A stretch of DNA of 64,000 nt from Corticium candelabrum (Eukaryota > Porifera > Homoscleromorpha > Homosclerophorida > Plakinidae), in NCBI RefSeq assembly GCF_963422355.1, contig NC_085099.1, forward strand, positions 6,707,125-6,771,124, in the 5' to 3' direction. This document shows, piece after piece, positions 10,576 through 20,800 of the stretch. The notes below the pieces were generated by a model. It worked only from the letters and a program-made list of their open reading frames with translations, was not told the origin of the DNA and searched no databases. Numbering within the stretch: the stretch's first letter is position 1; each line of letters begins with the position of its first letter. The position numbers were made by a program, and so were the translations under genes.

Positions 10576-11760
10576 TCATAATCGAAAGTGAATAATTCTA
10601 AGAGGCAAGCAGTAAAGGTTTTTGGAGCTTAGTAATGGTATGAGTGATTTGTGGTCAGACTCGATATGGAATTTCTTCCCCAGCAAGTATTGGAAAAATT
10701 TTCCACACACCCAAGTGACAGCTAGGGCTTCCTTCTCCACCTGTGTGTAGCGTCTCTCAGTCTCTGACTTAGCATGAGATGCATAAGCTACAGGTTGCCA
10801 GTCTTGTCCTGATTCCTGGAGAAGAACCACCCCAAGCCGAATGAGGACATGTCTGCTAAATCTTTTGTCGTCTTTAGAGAGTCGTATAGTGCTAGTACAG
10901 TTGGTTGCGTTAACTCCTCCTTGATTCGTCCGAATCCTTGTTCTTGTGGTTGGCCCCACAACCATGATCTCTTTGTGCTCAACAACTCTCAGAGTGGTTG
11001 ACCGACGTCTGCTAACTTATGGGAAACTTTCCCCAATTGGTTGACCATCCCCATGAAACGTCGTAATTCCATCATGTTTTGGGGTTGTTCCAAGTCCTGT
11101 ATGGCCTTGACTTTCTCTGGGTCAGCGCGTATCCCGTTGGCGTCAATGATATGACCCAAGAGTTTTTACACTGGTTTTCCCAACTCACATTTGTCGCGAT
11201 TCAGTGTCACCCGGACAGTCTGTACTCGATCCAGAACAGCAAGCAAGCACTGGTTGTACTCATCTTTGTTGTTACCAAAAATTAGTACATCGTCCATGTG
11301 ACATGTAACTCCTTGTAACCCTTGTAAGATTTTTGATATCCTTCTCTGGAACAATTCTGGCCCGCCTGAAATCCCGAACGGAAGCTTCTTGAAACAACTC
11401 TCCCAAATGGCGTCCGTCAGAAATGTCGTGAGTAGTTGTGACTGGATAGCTAACGGGACAGAAAGCACTGTTTGCATCGATCTTGCTGAAGACATCTGCT
11501 CTCGATAACTGCACTAATGTCTCATCAACTTTGGGTATAGGAGAAGTCTCTCTCATTACACTCTCATTCAGTGGCTTCAGATCAACACATATCCTGATAT
11601 CACATGACGTTTTGGAACCACTATGATGCCAGCACACCAGGATGTGGGTTCTCCCACCTTTCCAATAACACCCAGATCTGCCATTCTGTTCACCTCACAC
11701 TGAACCTTCCCTCTCAGTGGGATGGGATATCACATGTGGTCTAGCCCCCACAGAGTTTTA
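10576..11760 (-). pseudogene. Reverse transcriptase/RNase H of gypsy element 2
   Basis: Minus-strand frames show RT motifs RICVDLKPLNESV, FSKIDANSAF, PFGISGGPELFQRR and CHMDDVLIF (11289-11300). The usual Tyr before M-D-D is His, but both aspartates are kept. The RNase H part (QPVAYASHAKSETERRYTQ, then FHIESDHKSL) lies at 10600-10800. Several frameshifts separate the pieces. Confidence 0.8.
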
Positions 11761-11995
11761 CCTCATAAGGATCTCCCAAATTCCCTAAACCCTTAGAAAG
11801 TCTGGAAACTTCCTGTGGATCTCCTCTCCTCCTGTGCTAGTAGCATCAACTCTTCAATTACTTGCAAAGATTGAATTGCCGGTAGACCTAGCAGGTTGAT
11901 CTTGAGACCTCGGACCACATAGATAGCTTCTGGTGTTGATTTGTCCTGGCAAGTTACGAAATAGTGACTGTGAATTGGCCCAGGACTTCTAACGC

Positions 11996-12300
11996 TCAAC
12001 ACGTCAACCCATACAATTTTTTTGTTGGCTGTTGCAGTGGTGGAGCTTTAAGAGTCTTGTAGACCTCTTCCTTGATAGCAGTCACTTCCCCTCTGGTGTC
12101 GAGTTTGAAGGATGTTGGCTTGCCTTGCATTTTCACCACAGTTGACCAACCTTGCCCCTTGTCGGCCATGACTGGAAACAAATATGCTGTCTCTTCACTG
12201 TACTCTCTCGTGTTTACTGCCATAACGATCTTAAAGAGGCATTGCATCCCATAATGCCCTTTTTGATTGCACTTGTAGCATGTGGCCTTTAGCGTGGGAC
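11996..12300 (-). pseudogene. Zinc knuckle and protease of gypsy element 2
   Basis: A C-x2-C-x4-H-x4-C knuckle (CYKCNQKGHYGMQC) sits at about 12242-12285. It is followed in frame by an aspartic protease start, FKLDTRGEVTAI, in which the active-site D-T-G reads D-T-R (12092-12100). The related element at 57.7 kb keeps D-T-G, so this is a loss in the present copy. Confidence 0.78.
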
Positions 12301-12499
12301 ACTTTGCATCCTTCCCATGGGATGGTCTGCGGCATCACTTGCAGTGAGATTTCTCACCCACTGGAGGTGTTGGGGCAGCGGCCTTTTCTGCTTGCCATCT
12401 TCGGGTGTAGTTTGGCGCCTGCTTTACCGCTCCTGACCTGATCAATGACAACGAGGTTGCTGCAGCTTCCTGCACCCTCCAGTTCATAATGCTGCTCCA

Positions 12500-13009
12500 T
12501 TACTGCTTCCTTTGTCGCACTGCTTGTTTTGCCTTTTCAAGTGTCAAACTGGCATCCGTCTGTAGGCGTTCAAACAATGTCTGGTCATGTATTCCAACAA
12601 CAATGCGGATGCGTAGCATTTTGTCTGCTAGGGCATTGTATTCGCAGGTTTCTATGAGACAGTACAGTGGTGTAATGTACTGCTGTGCAGTCTCACCATC
12701 CCCCTGATTTCTCCTGCTGAATCGAGCTCTCTCAAAGATAACATTTTTACGCACTGTGAAGAATTCATCCAACTTACGTATGGTCTGCTCGTATTCCTTC
12801 CTCTCATCTTCCATAAAATTTGCTGATGCCAGAACACTCTCCGTGCTCTCGCCTATGCAATATAACAACGTACTGACCTGGCAAAGTTCAGCTTCTGTGG
12901 CCAACCCTGAGGCAACACGAAGTTGCTCGAATCACCTCTTCCATCTGCACTAGTCGTCTGGTTTCTGAAAGTTGAAAGGTTCCGGAAGTTCTAGCCTAAT
13001 GCTCGCCAT
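12500..13009 (-). pseudogene. gag of gypsy element 2
   Basis: The reading starts at the ATG at 13009 (MASIRLELPEPFNF). It is closely similar to the gag of the 56.8-kb element: STLLYCIGE, then NVIFERARFSRRNQ, then QQYITPLYCLIETCEY. Two stops in the first 27 codons (one at the position of a Trp in the relative) interrupt the start; the rest is open to 12500. Confidence 0.8.
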
Positions 13010-13022
13010 ACTCCTGTCACCA

Positions 13023-13160
13023 TGAGGTAGTTCAATATATTCCGAACACTACAGACGTGTTCCCACGTAACACAACACAACTCAACTAGTGAAACACAAT
13101 GCAACCCACCGCAAAATGCTCAACCCACGGTCATCTATAATCTGACACATCACTCTACAT
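13023..13160 (-). repeat. 5' LTR of gypsy element 2
   Basis: Same length as 9260-9397 and bounded by the TTTGC duplication at 13161-13165. A TGG-type primer-binding site starts at the next base downstream on the minus strand. Confidence 0.87.
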
Positions 13161-13165
13161 TTTGC

Positions 13166-13277
13166 CTGGGACACAGATTTGGTCCGCCATCACATTAACC
13201 TGACGACGGAAAAGCCTATCTGCTGTAAGCCACATTCGACATGTTGAATACAAAAATCATGTAAATTCTTTGTTGCC
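13166..13277 (+). pseudogene. RT amino-terminal remnant of the Gmr1-like element
   Basis: Directly after gypsy element 2, the plus strand reads TDLVRHHINLTTEKPICCKP. This resembles the H-x-I ... P-x-x-x-K/R-P segment that opens gypsy-type reverse transcriptases. The RT therefore began just downstream of the integrase, before the TTAA MITE split it. Confidence 0.55.
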
Positions 13278-13281
13278 TTAA

Positions 13282-13967
13282 AGGAACACTTCACCGATTG
13301 ACGCACGTGCAGTAGACGTTAACGTACGTTAAAGCCTTGGGCTGCGAACCGAACACTTGCTGTGTTGCGTGGCGCATTGTTTTGGTCTTGCTTTCCGAGG
13401 CCAACTACGAGAGCACACAAGAGATGGGTCTAGACTTTAACAGTGGAAGAGAAAAAGGTACAGTGCATAAGTGACTTAGTCATTCGTACGTTGTAGACTC
13501 CACATGATCATCTTGAGCGACTTGCAATCGCTCAGTCTTTCGCACTTTCCTCTGTGTTTCTTTCTAAGAAAGGAGGCCACACTACAGTTCAAAAGGGCTT
13601 GAGTGATGCAAGAAAAAACACGGAAATGTGCGACACCACACATAATCACGTGACACAAAGTGCCTTCATTCTACAGCCAAACCATCACCGTATGTGAGCT
13701 TTTCGCTGTCGATTGAAGGTGAGTCAGTGATGTGAAAGCACATTTCACTTTCACCTATGCAAATATCAAAGTTTACACAAAGCGGTAAAACAAAACCTAC
13801 ACTTAATGGACATTATTTGAAGAAAACGTCTTGTACAATTTTGTTTTTTTGCGTTATCATAATGCTCAGCTATCAAGTTTGCTCTGGATAGCGCGCCAAA
13901 CTTCCCAACTTAAAAAAGACCAGAAACGATTAGCTAATACCTGTGCGTCAATCAGTGAAGTGCTCCT
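13282..13967. mobile_element. TTAA-flanked MITE C
   Basis: TTAA at 13278-13281 and 13968-13971 borders a 686-bp unit with inverted ends AGGARCACTTCAC(C/T)GATTGACGCAC, about 28 bp and nearly identical. The AGG start and TTAA duplication group it with the Kolobok-like elements here. No THAP domain or transposase was seen. Confidence 0.8.
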
Positions 13968-14319
13968 TTAAGCCAGATTTACAATCTGCCAACACGTTGC
14001 TTCACACATGTTATATCATTCACAATATGATTTCAGCACACCGTAGATGTCACTGCATGAATTCGTGAACTGACCACTCATGCTTTGAATTTCTACTGGC
14101 AGAACTCTATCAGAACCCCCAGCTTGCACCAATCCATTTCTACACATTCTCCCTTGCGCGCTGGTCTTTGTACATCTTGTAGCTGATCATCTACAAGCCA
14201 GGACAACTCCCTACTCAATCTCTAAATAGCTCAATGTCGACTACAGCGCCAAAATCAATAATCATCGCTTATGAAAGCCACACGTGCATTTTTAGTTGGT
14301 TGTGATTGGTCAAAATATA

Positions 14320-14800
14320 CAGTGCGTTTCAGAATTGGAGTCCTCCGGAAGTCTGGGGAGTGGCTACTAACCCCAAAGTGTGGCATTATGACCATTAGAG
14401 ACCATCTTGGTCTCAACAGGAGGTCAAATAATATCCACATCGCAAACAGTAGTTCACCATCTACAATCTCTCACTAGTGTTGTCTCGAGTGTTTTACTTT
14501 GAATTACAGTTGACAGCGAGGACAGCCTGCAAAACTGATAGCTGTTGAGGTAGATATTAGGGCATGTTATGTTTGCATAAGACATTGGCATCTACCACGC
14601 CCCACCTGGCTCCTTCCAAAATCTCATTAAATAACAGGAAGTGACACTCCTACAAGTAACATATGTCCAGCTAATTGGAAACCATGACAGTGATAACCGA
14701 AAGACTGAGAGCTTCACAATGGTCTTTTGGCTGACTCTGTGCGACCTTCTTTGCAAGCTAAGTCAAACATTCAAGAAGACTCCAATTCTGAAACGCACTG
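14320..14800. mobile_element. TA-flanked MITE (Tc1/mariner-like)
   Basis: A 481-bp unit between TA dinucleotides (14318-14319 and 14801-14802) with ~23-bp inverted ends, CAGTGCGTTTCAGAATTGGAG. The CAGT start and TA duplication suit Tc1/mariner-type elements. The TIR resembles that of the MITE at 30399-30911. Confidence 0.78.
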
Positions 14801-14989
14801 TAGGTGATTCTCCGACGTGATGTGCACAGCTTCCAGTTCAACGCTCAAATAGAACCATTTATAATTCGAATTCGTACGCGACCAGACGTGACACGATGCA
14901 TGTGACGCGACACTCAACTGTTGGCAAATTGTAAATCCAGCTTTATGCCTCTCTGGTAGTTGTAAAAACAGATGAAACTAACCAATAAC

Positions 14990-15990
14990 ACAAACACTCA
15001 ATCTGACCCAAACCTTAGCCAGGACTGTTACTTCACCAAATCGGATCTGTCAAGGGGTATTGACAAATACCAGTGGCAAACGACAATATCAGAAAAACAG
15101 CATTTGTAACACCGGACGGTGAATATGAATTTCTCAAGATGCCCTTTGGCATAATCAACTCAGGGGCAACACTTACCCGTTGTATAGAAAGTTTCTGACT
15201 ATGTTACCCATTACACGGATGACCTTCTAGTGCACACTCAGAGTTGTGAGGACCATATGGTTGTGCTACGAGAGTTACTAGAGAGACTGGTTAGTGCCAA
15301 TCTCCTACTGTTTGTCCACCAAGTGTTGGATCGAATAAAACTGGGGCAGAAAGTAGGTTATGGAATTCAAACTCCGCCACTCAATGGGACAGACAAAATC
15401 GTGAACACACCACATCCAAAACCAAGACAGAAATAAGATCACTTATAGGCCTTAAGGGGTTTTACCAAGACAACATCCCAATTACGCAGCAGTGGCGGTA
15501 CACCTTTAACAAGCTTGTTGAAGAAAGGATAGCTGAATAAGCTGATTAAATTCATTTGGGATGAAGCACAAGATCTCGCCTATCGCAGCCTGAAAAAAGC
15601 AATTACCAACCAACCTATACTTCAGCTACCAACCATGACAAAGAGTTTGTATTGAGAAGAAATGCTTGTAATATGGGAGTAGGTATGCTGTTGTTACAAA
15701 TAATGAAAGTCAACTATTTCCCATGGCCTATGCTAGCAAAAAAATTTTGGAGAGCAAGAAAAGTATTCAACGATCGAACGAGAGTGCCTAACAATAGTAT
15801 GGAGTTCACAAAGGTTTGCTGTGTACTTGAGCAGAAAAGAATTCATCTTGCAGACTGACCACGAACCACTGTTGTATCTCCAGACGGGCACTTTTCCTCC
15901 AAAATCATCCATGTCACATGGAAGCAGTGAACGGGAGTGAGAATAGAGGTGCAGACTTCATGAGTCGACTGAGGAGACAAGACCGTGGTC
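14990..15990 (+). pseudogene. Reverse transcriptase/RNase H remnant of the Gmr1-like element
   Basis: Plus-strand motifs in order: FTKSDLSRG (motif A region, about 15030), RKTAFVTPDGEYEFLKMPFG (about 15090-15150), and HYTDDLLVHT with the catalytic Y-x-D-D at 15212-15223. RNase H-linker and RNase H pieces follow (IWDEAQDLAYRSLKKA; RRNACNMGVGM). The frames are broken by at least four stops or shifts. The 3' LTR follows at 16039 after a purine tract (AAGAAGGGAGAGG). Confidence 0.78.
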
Positions 15991-16038
15991 GTGTTGCTTT
16001 GGAAAACTTACTAGTAGTTTTCTTTAAGAAGGGAGAGG

Positions 16039-16320
16039 TGTCACGACTAACTGTCTACAAACAAACTATATCGTAATTATTATGCTATAATGTGATGTAG
16101 GGCGGGGCTTGCGTTGAAGCCAAAAGGCAAACTATATATTGACGGTTCTGTTAGATTGAGTCATTCACGTTTAGGAGTGACCAGCGGTAGGTTGTACTTG
16201 ATCTCACAGTAATTTAACTTGAGTTGAGTCAGCAGACCATGGCATAAAGAGCCATCACTCCAGCAGAGGCTTGTCAGCTGTAACCCCGCTTTGACCTATA
16301 TTCGACATCTGTGTGCAACA
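16039..16320 (+). repeat. 3' LTR of the Gmr1-like element
   Basis: 282 bp, TGTCACGACT to TGCAACA. It is homologous to 4145-4433 and followed at once by the duplication CAGAG (16321-16325). Confidence 0.85.
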
Positions 16321-16325
16321 CAGAG

Positions 16326-17813
16326 CCAACAAAGAGCATGAGAAGGGGGCTCGCATATTGACTGATACGTGGAATTGTCGACATCCGATAGCTATTCAAT
16401 AACTCTTGAAAGCATGCAAAACATCATCACATCAACTGGCATGCTAATTAACAACAGCACTAAAAGTAAGTTCATTTGCTGCATTCCAATTGTCAGATTG
16501 TTGGTCCTGTAGTCAGCCCATTCGTCCACAGAAACACTACTGTAACCCTAGTGTATGCACACCTCCCATTAATAACTAAACCAGTTCAAGAAGGTGACTG
16601 TATCCACTGGGGACTTCCGCAACAAGATGAGCAAGGTATTCAAACAAATCTGTATTGAGTATAGCAACGGCGGATCATTCCTGGAATGAGACTTGCCGTG
16701 ATAAATTGGGCTGCTCCGTCATTGAGTCAGAGCAACAGTTGGTTGTCACTGAGACTCCAAATGTGGCATCTAGGTACATGCGGTAGCTGCTGATTTCTCT
16801 CATTTTTGATACTGGCTGAGATCCCGTTCTTTGCCTGGGCTGATTAGATTAGTAATAGTTAGTTAATATCCCATTGAAGAGAAATGAAAATGTAATCGAA
16901 TATTCCGTTCCAAGAAATTAGCAGCCAATTTCCTGGTCATCAGAGTTGCAGAAACTTGGAAGTCACATGAAGTTGTGTACTCACCCGCATAATCGGTTCC
17001 CTGTATATATACCATGTCACGTCTCGTCTTGCAGCCATTTCGACAGTCTCATTGAACATCACTTCGAAGACGTTGCTGCCATTGCAGGAACAGGTGTATT
17101 AAACGAGGCAGCTATTTGACGCGTGTACGCGGGCAAATGAAGGTAGGCATATTCTTAAAGATCTGGATATATTATGAATATCTTGTCTTTTTCAACGTTG
17201 CCAGCAATAAATGACACACTCTGCACATACTGTCCAAAGTCTCAAGTGGGCAGTTTAAACTTGGTGGAGATGTAATGAGTCATTCCAGAGAAAATTACGT
17301 GCGAGTGGAGGCAAGTTTGATGATCAGGAAATCGTGTCGTCCCAGAATTCTTCCGGAAGATGACAACAACCTCACTGTCAAGCTCCACCGATTCAGCATG
17401 CATGAGCAAAATACGGTGGTGCTGTGGCTCGCCATTTTGGAGAAACGCTATACAGACGGATACACAAACAGACAGACTGAAGCTCTCCTTTATATATAAA
17501 TACGTATATATAGATACCAACCAACAAATAAAGTAGATCACATCATAATGGTGGTGTCAGAGCCCACCTTCAAGTACTCATGCTATTTTCACATGACAGA
17601 TAAACCTACACCACTAGCTAAACCTACTACAAACCAAGTTATAAAAATAGGTTTAGGTTTAGACTATAACAGGTTTAGCGCAGGTAAAAACAGGTCAATC
17701 TTTAAACCAGTTTAGCTTTAGCCAGTTGTAACACGGCCCCAGACAGACAGATATCAATTTAAGGTGACTTCTTATTATAAAACTCACACTAACTAAACAC
17801 TGTAAATACTTAC
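16326..17813. other. Spacer between the Gmr1-like element and kinesin exon 5
   Basis: No kinesin exon continuing from 17814 was found here on the minus strand. The segment 17230-17510 has a repeat-like look, with a short open frame ending in a TATATA tail. The segment 17600-17720 is rich in TTTAGGTTTA-like motifs. Nothing else was recognised. Confidence 0.5.
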
Positions 17814-20800
17814 TGATGTCTTCTTTTTCTTGACAGCACTCAGAAGATCATGAATCTTTTCATTGTAAATTTCATAAAAGCTGACAGTAACTTTGTAAAC
17901 AGTCTATAAACAAAGACTAACTCAAAGTACACTAACAAAATGTACCATAATGCTGACCTCCATTTCTGTAAGAAGCTTGATACGTTCAAACAAGTCCTTG
18001 CTAAATCGAGGAATGATCCCTACAGCCTCCCCCTCACCCATGATACTACAACAAACGACTGCTGTACAAAATGCTGCATCATAGTCATCAACAAATGCAC
18101 TGCCTTAGTACATCTGCTAACTTGTATATGACCAAATAAACATTCTCTTACTACAACTAAAGTGTCCAACATTCCCCAAATAACATCTGTCTAAGAAAAA
18201 CTCATAACTGTTGATTCCTGACTATAATTAGATTAGCTAGTAACTGTCACGTGACAATATGCTAGCAACGTGACTATAGCCACTTAACTCTGCGCCATGT
18301 GTTCTCTCTGGCTATGGCGTCTCTGTAGGGCTTGCTTTGGACGACCTACAATCAAGGAAGCTGTCTAACAGCTTCTATTAGAAGGTCTTCAATGCTCTCC
18401 ATGACACGTCCTTGACTTGAATTCTTGGACATCGCACTCGACATCTCAAGACCAATTAAACACATTCGATGATTGGAGAACTGTAAATGGCATTTCCTAT
18501 ACAACGGTTCCAGTCAAGCGCATAGAAATAGAACTGATCTTATTGTTGCACTCCACTGTGCGTCACTGCGCTCTGACAGAGGCATCCTTTGATGTTGGTG
18601 CACACAGCCGGATTGGATGGCAGCGAAAGCATATTGGGAACATGTATGCGTGTGCTGTGAACCAGGCTTTATTCATTGCTAGATGCCAAGTTGAGTATAG
18701 TTATTGCAAACAAAAGAACTGTTTGTTTCACACTCATTACAGAAACTATATTAGTGCTAGCAAACTAAGTAGTAGGAAGACAAACATGCAGCTGCCACAG
18801 ACAAGTTAAGAAACACTACATTACTGCTGACAGCGCCTTCTCAACTAGTCAAATGAGGAAAATACAAACCTGTATGATTTTCCAGATCCAGTCTAAACAT
18901 ATATGTTCACTGTTACCATTTACAAAACATAGAAGGTGCAGACTTACCTGTCCGTATGCAAAGAGGCAAGTGTTGTAGCCCTCAAATGACCGATCCAAAA
19001 GTGGTAAACCAAGCTCTTCATACAAATGTTGCTGATCAATGAAGTGTACACCTTCATCATTAAATGACCAGAAAGAGTAGTCATATAAAAAAATGTGTTC
19101 TTGGTTGCTAGATGATGTTATAATTGTCCTTGGCCCATCCATCCGAACACAGCAAATTGCAGATAACTGTAACTCCCTATCAAATGACAAATCAACTTGA
19201 CAACAAACTTATAAACTACCCAATCATAAAATCAGCTGTTACAATATGAAAACCTATAACATTGCCATTAAATGGAAAGTCATAACAGGTTGTAGACAAT
19301 GCACTAAAATCAAGTATGTCACTTAGGGTCTCAATTTGCCCATTGCATCTTCATCTAGCTAGATGACACAGCTACGCTCATGTACAACTCTACCCAACAA
19401 CAATAAACAGTGAATTTACAACACTAGAACATGTTCAAATGTGTTCTTAAACCTACATAAGTCCTCACATTACATCAGTAAACACATTTTAATTAAGACC
19501 TCTGTAATTTTCCTTCATTTCTGATGTTTCCACTACTCAATTTTGCATCTGAAACAAAATTGTCACAGCCCTGACATCTTCAACTAAAGAGAATCGTTTT
19601 CAAAGAGTTTCTTTCCTAATCCGTTGGATCCCACATGATCAACCATCAGATAAAACTATGGTCACTAATGCGTAAGCTAGCTTAAAGAGGTAGACCTTTT
19701 TGGCTATGTATTCATGGAAGAAATCTGCTGAACCAAAACTTGGTAATCCAAGAAAGTGGGCACCTCCAGAGAAAGTGATGATTATCAGTTACACTCTTAA
19801 CAACCAGACAATTCTTGAAAGTAGGATTTCCAGACAGCCAGAATACCTTGCACTTGGACTCCCTGACATATAGCCTGTCATGAGAACCAACCTGAGAGAT
19901 CATCCCTAAGAACTGAGCAACCAACTTTCGATCTCCAACAAAAGTATCAAAGTACCAAAGATTCAGAGGTATGTGAAGTTGGTCAACCACATCCTTCAAC
20001 AACTCCAAGACTACATGAGAAAACAGAGAGGTCATACGGTGTCTCCTTGCTGAACCCTTGCTGTGAAACATTGAAACGTTTCCAAATAGAAGTTCTCCAG
20101 CACATCCAAGTACCCAAACAAAAAATGTCTGGAAATGTTGTACACAGACGATGAAGAAACGAAGATCCGTGGCACTTATATCAAAATCAACTTTTAAACA
20201 GCACAGAGTAGCATTGGATGAGCGTCACCATAAACTTCAGTGAAACTGCAAAGTGACTGAATGGCAGCCTCCAGACCGCCAGGCACACCAAACTCCTACT
20301 TGGCCAGAAAGGACAAAGACACCTTGCAAAGATAGTCTACTGCTATGTAGCACAAGGAACTGACTAATTGATGAATCTCTTCAGACACAACAGTCTACTG
20401 CTATGTAGCACAAGGAACTGACTAATTGATGAATCTCTTCACACACAACAATCAGATGAAGTCCTTGCTGTTTGTATAGAGCTGAAAGTGAAGCAGCCAA
20501 GAAGCAATGCAATCATCTGCTTGGCCAGATAGGAGAAATCAAACAAACTTCGTGAGACTCTGTAAGCAATCACCTACAAAAGGAGCGGTTGAGCCTTCAA
20601 CTGCATCCAGAAGATATCGACACTGCAATTTCGAGACACCTGGGATTGAGCCACGAGGGAATACACAGATACCATCTTGTCGCAAATAAAGCCGACCTCG
20701 AATACAAGCCGCTCTCGAATAAAAGCCAAAAATCGAAGACCTTGTGCAGCATACAAACCAGTCTCGTTTAGAAGCCGATCTTCTATTCAAGACATACAGT

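Larger units (their letters stand above)
9260..13160 (-). mobile_element. Ty3/gypsy retrotransposon (element 2), TSD TTTGC
   Basis: A 3.9-kb minus-strand element with LTRs at 9260-9397 and 13023-13160. Both are flanked by TTTGC (9255-9259 and 13161-13165), so it inserted as a unit into the Gmr1-like element between its integrase and RT. A primer-binding site (TGGTGACAGGAG, 13022-13011) abuts the 5' LTR, and the gag ATG follows at 13009, leaving almost no leader. The domain order gag, zinc knuckle, protease, RT, RNase H, integrase is standard gypsy. Coding is decayed and part of the integrase is deleted. The closest relative in the window is the element at 56668-60637. Confidence 0.88.
4145..16320 (+). 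mobile_element. Gmr1-like Ty3/gypsy retrotransposon, broken by nested insertions
   Basis: Related LTRs lie at 4145-4433 and 16039-16320, flanked by the same 5-bp duplication CAGAG (4140-4144 and 16321-16325). All plus-strand coding remnants lie between them in the order gag, protease-like, integrase (to about 9250), reverse transcriptase (from about 13180), RNase H. Integrase upstream of RT is the order known from Gmr1-type Ty3/gypsy elements and unlike standard gypsy. Four later insertions interrupt it: 6316-8430 (Penelope-like), 9260-13160 (gypsy), 13282-13967 (TTAA MITE) and 14320-14800 (TA MITE). Removing these and their duplications leaves about 5 kb, a normal length. Stops and frameshifts in every domain make it inactive. 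Confidence 0.87.

Noticed and set aside
4145..16320. Integrase and RT remnants as two separate retroelements
   Set aside because: A single LTR pair with a single CAGAG duplication encloses both on the same strand, and the RT amino-terminal remnant follows the integrase directly once the inner gypsy is removed.
17242..17541. Minus-strand 99-residue frame as the next kinesin exon
   Set aside because: It lacks any kinesin motif and its sequence looks like a dispersed repeat tail.
20334..20449. Possible CRISPR-like direct repeats here and at 56058-56099
   Set aside because: These are immediate tandem duplications without spacers, in a clearly eukaryotic sequence.
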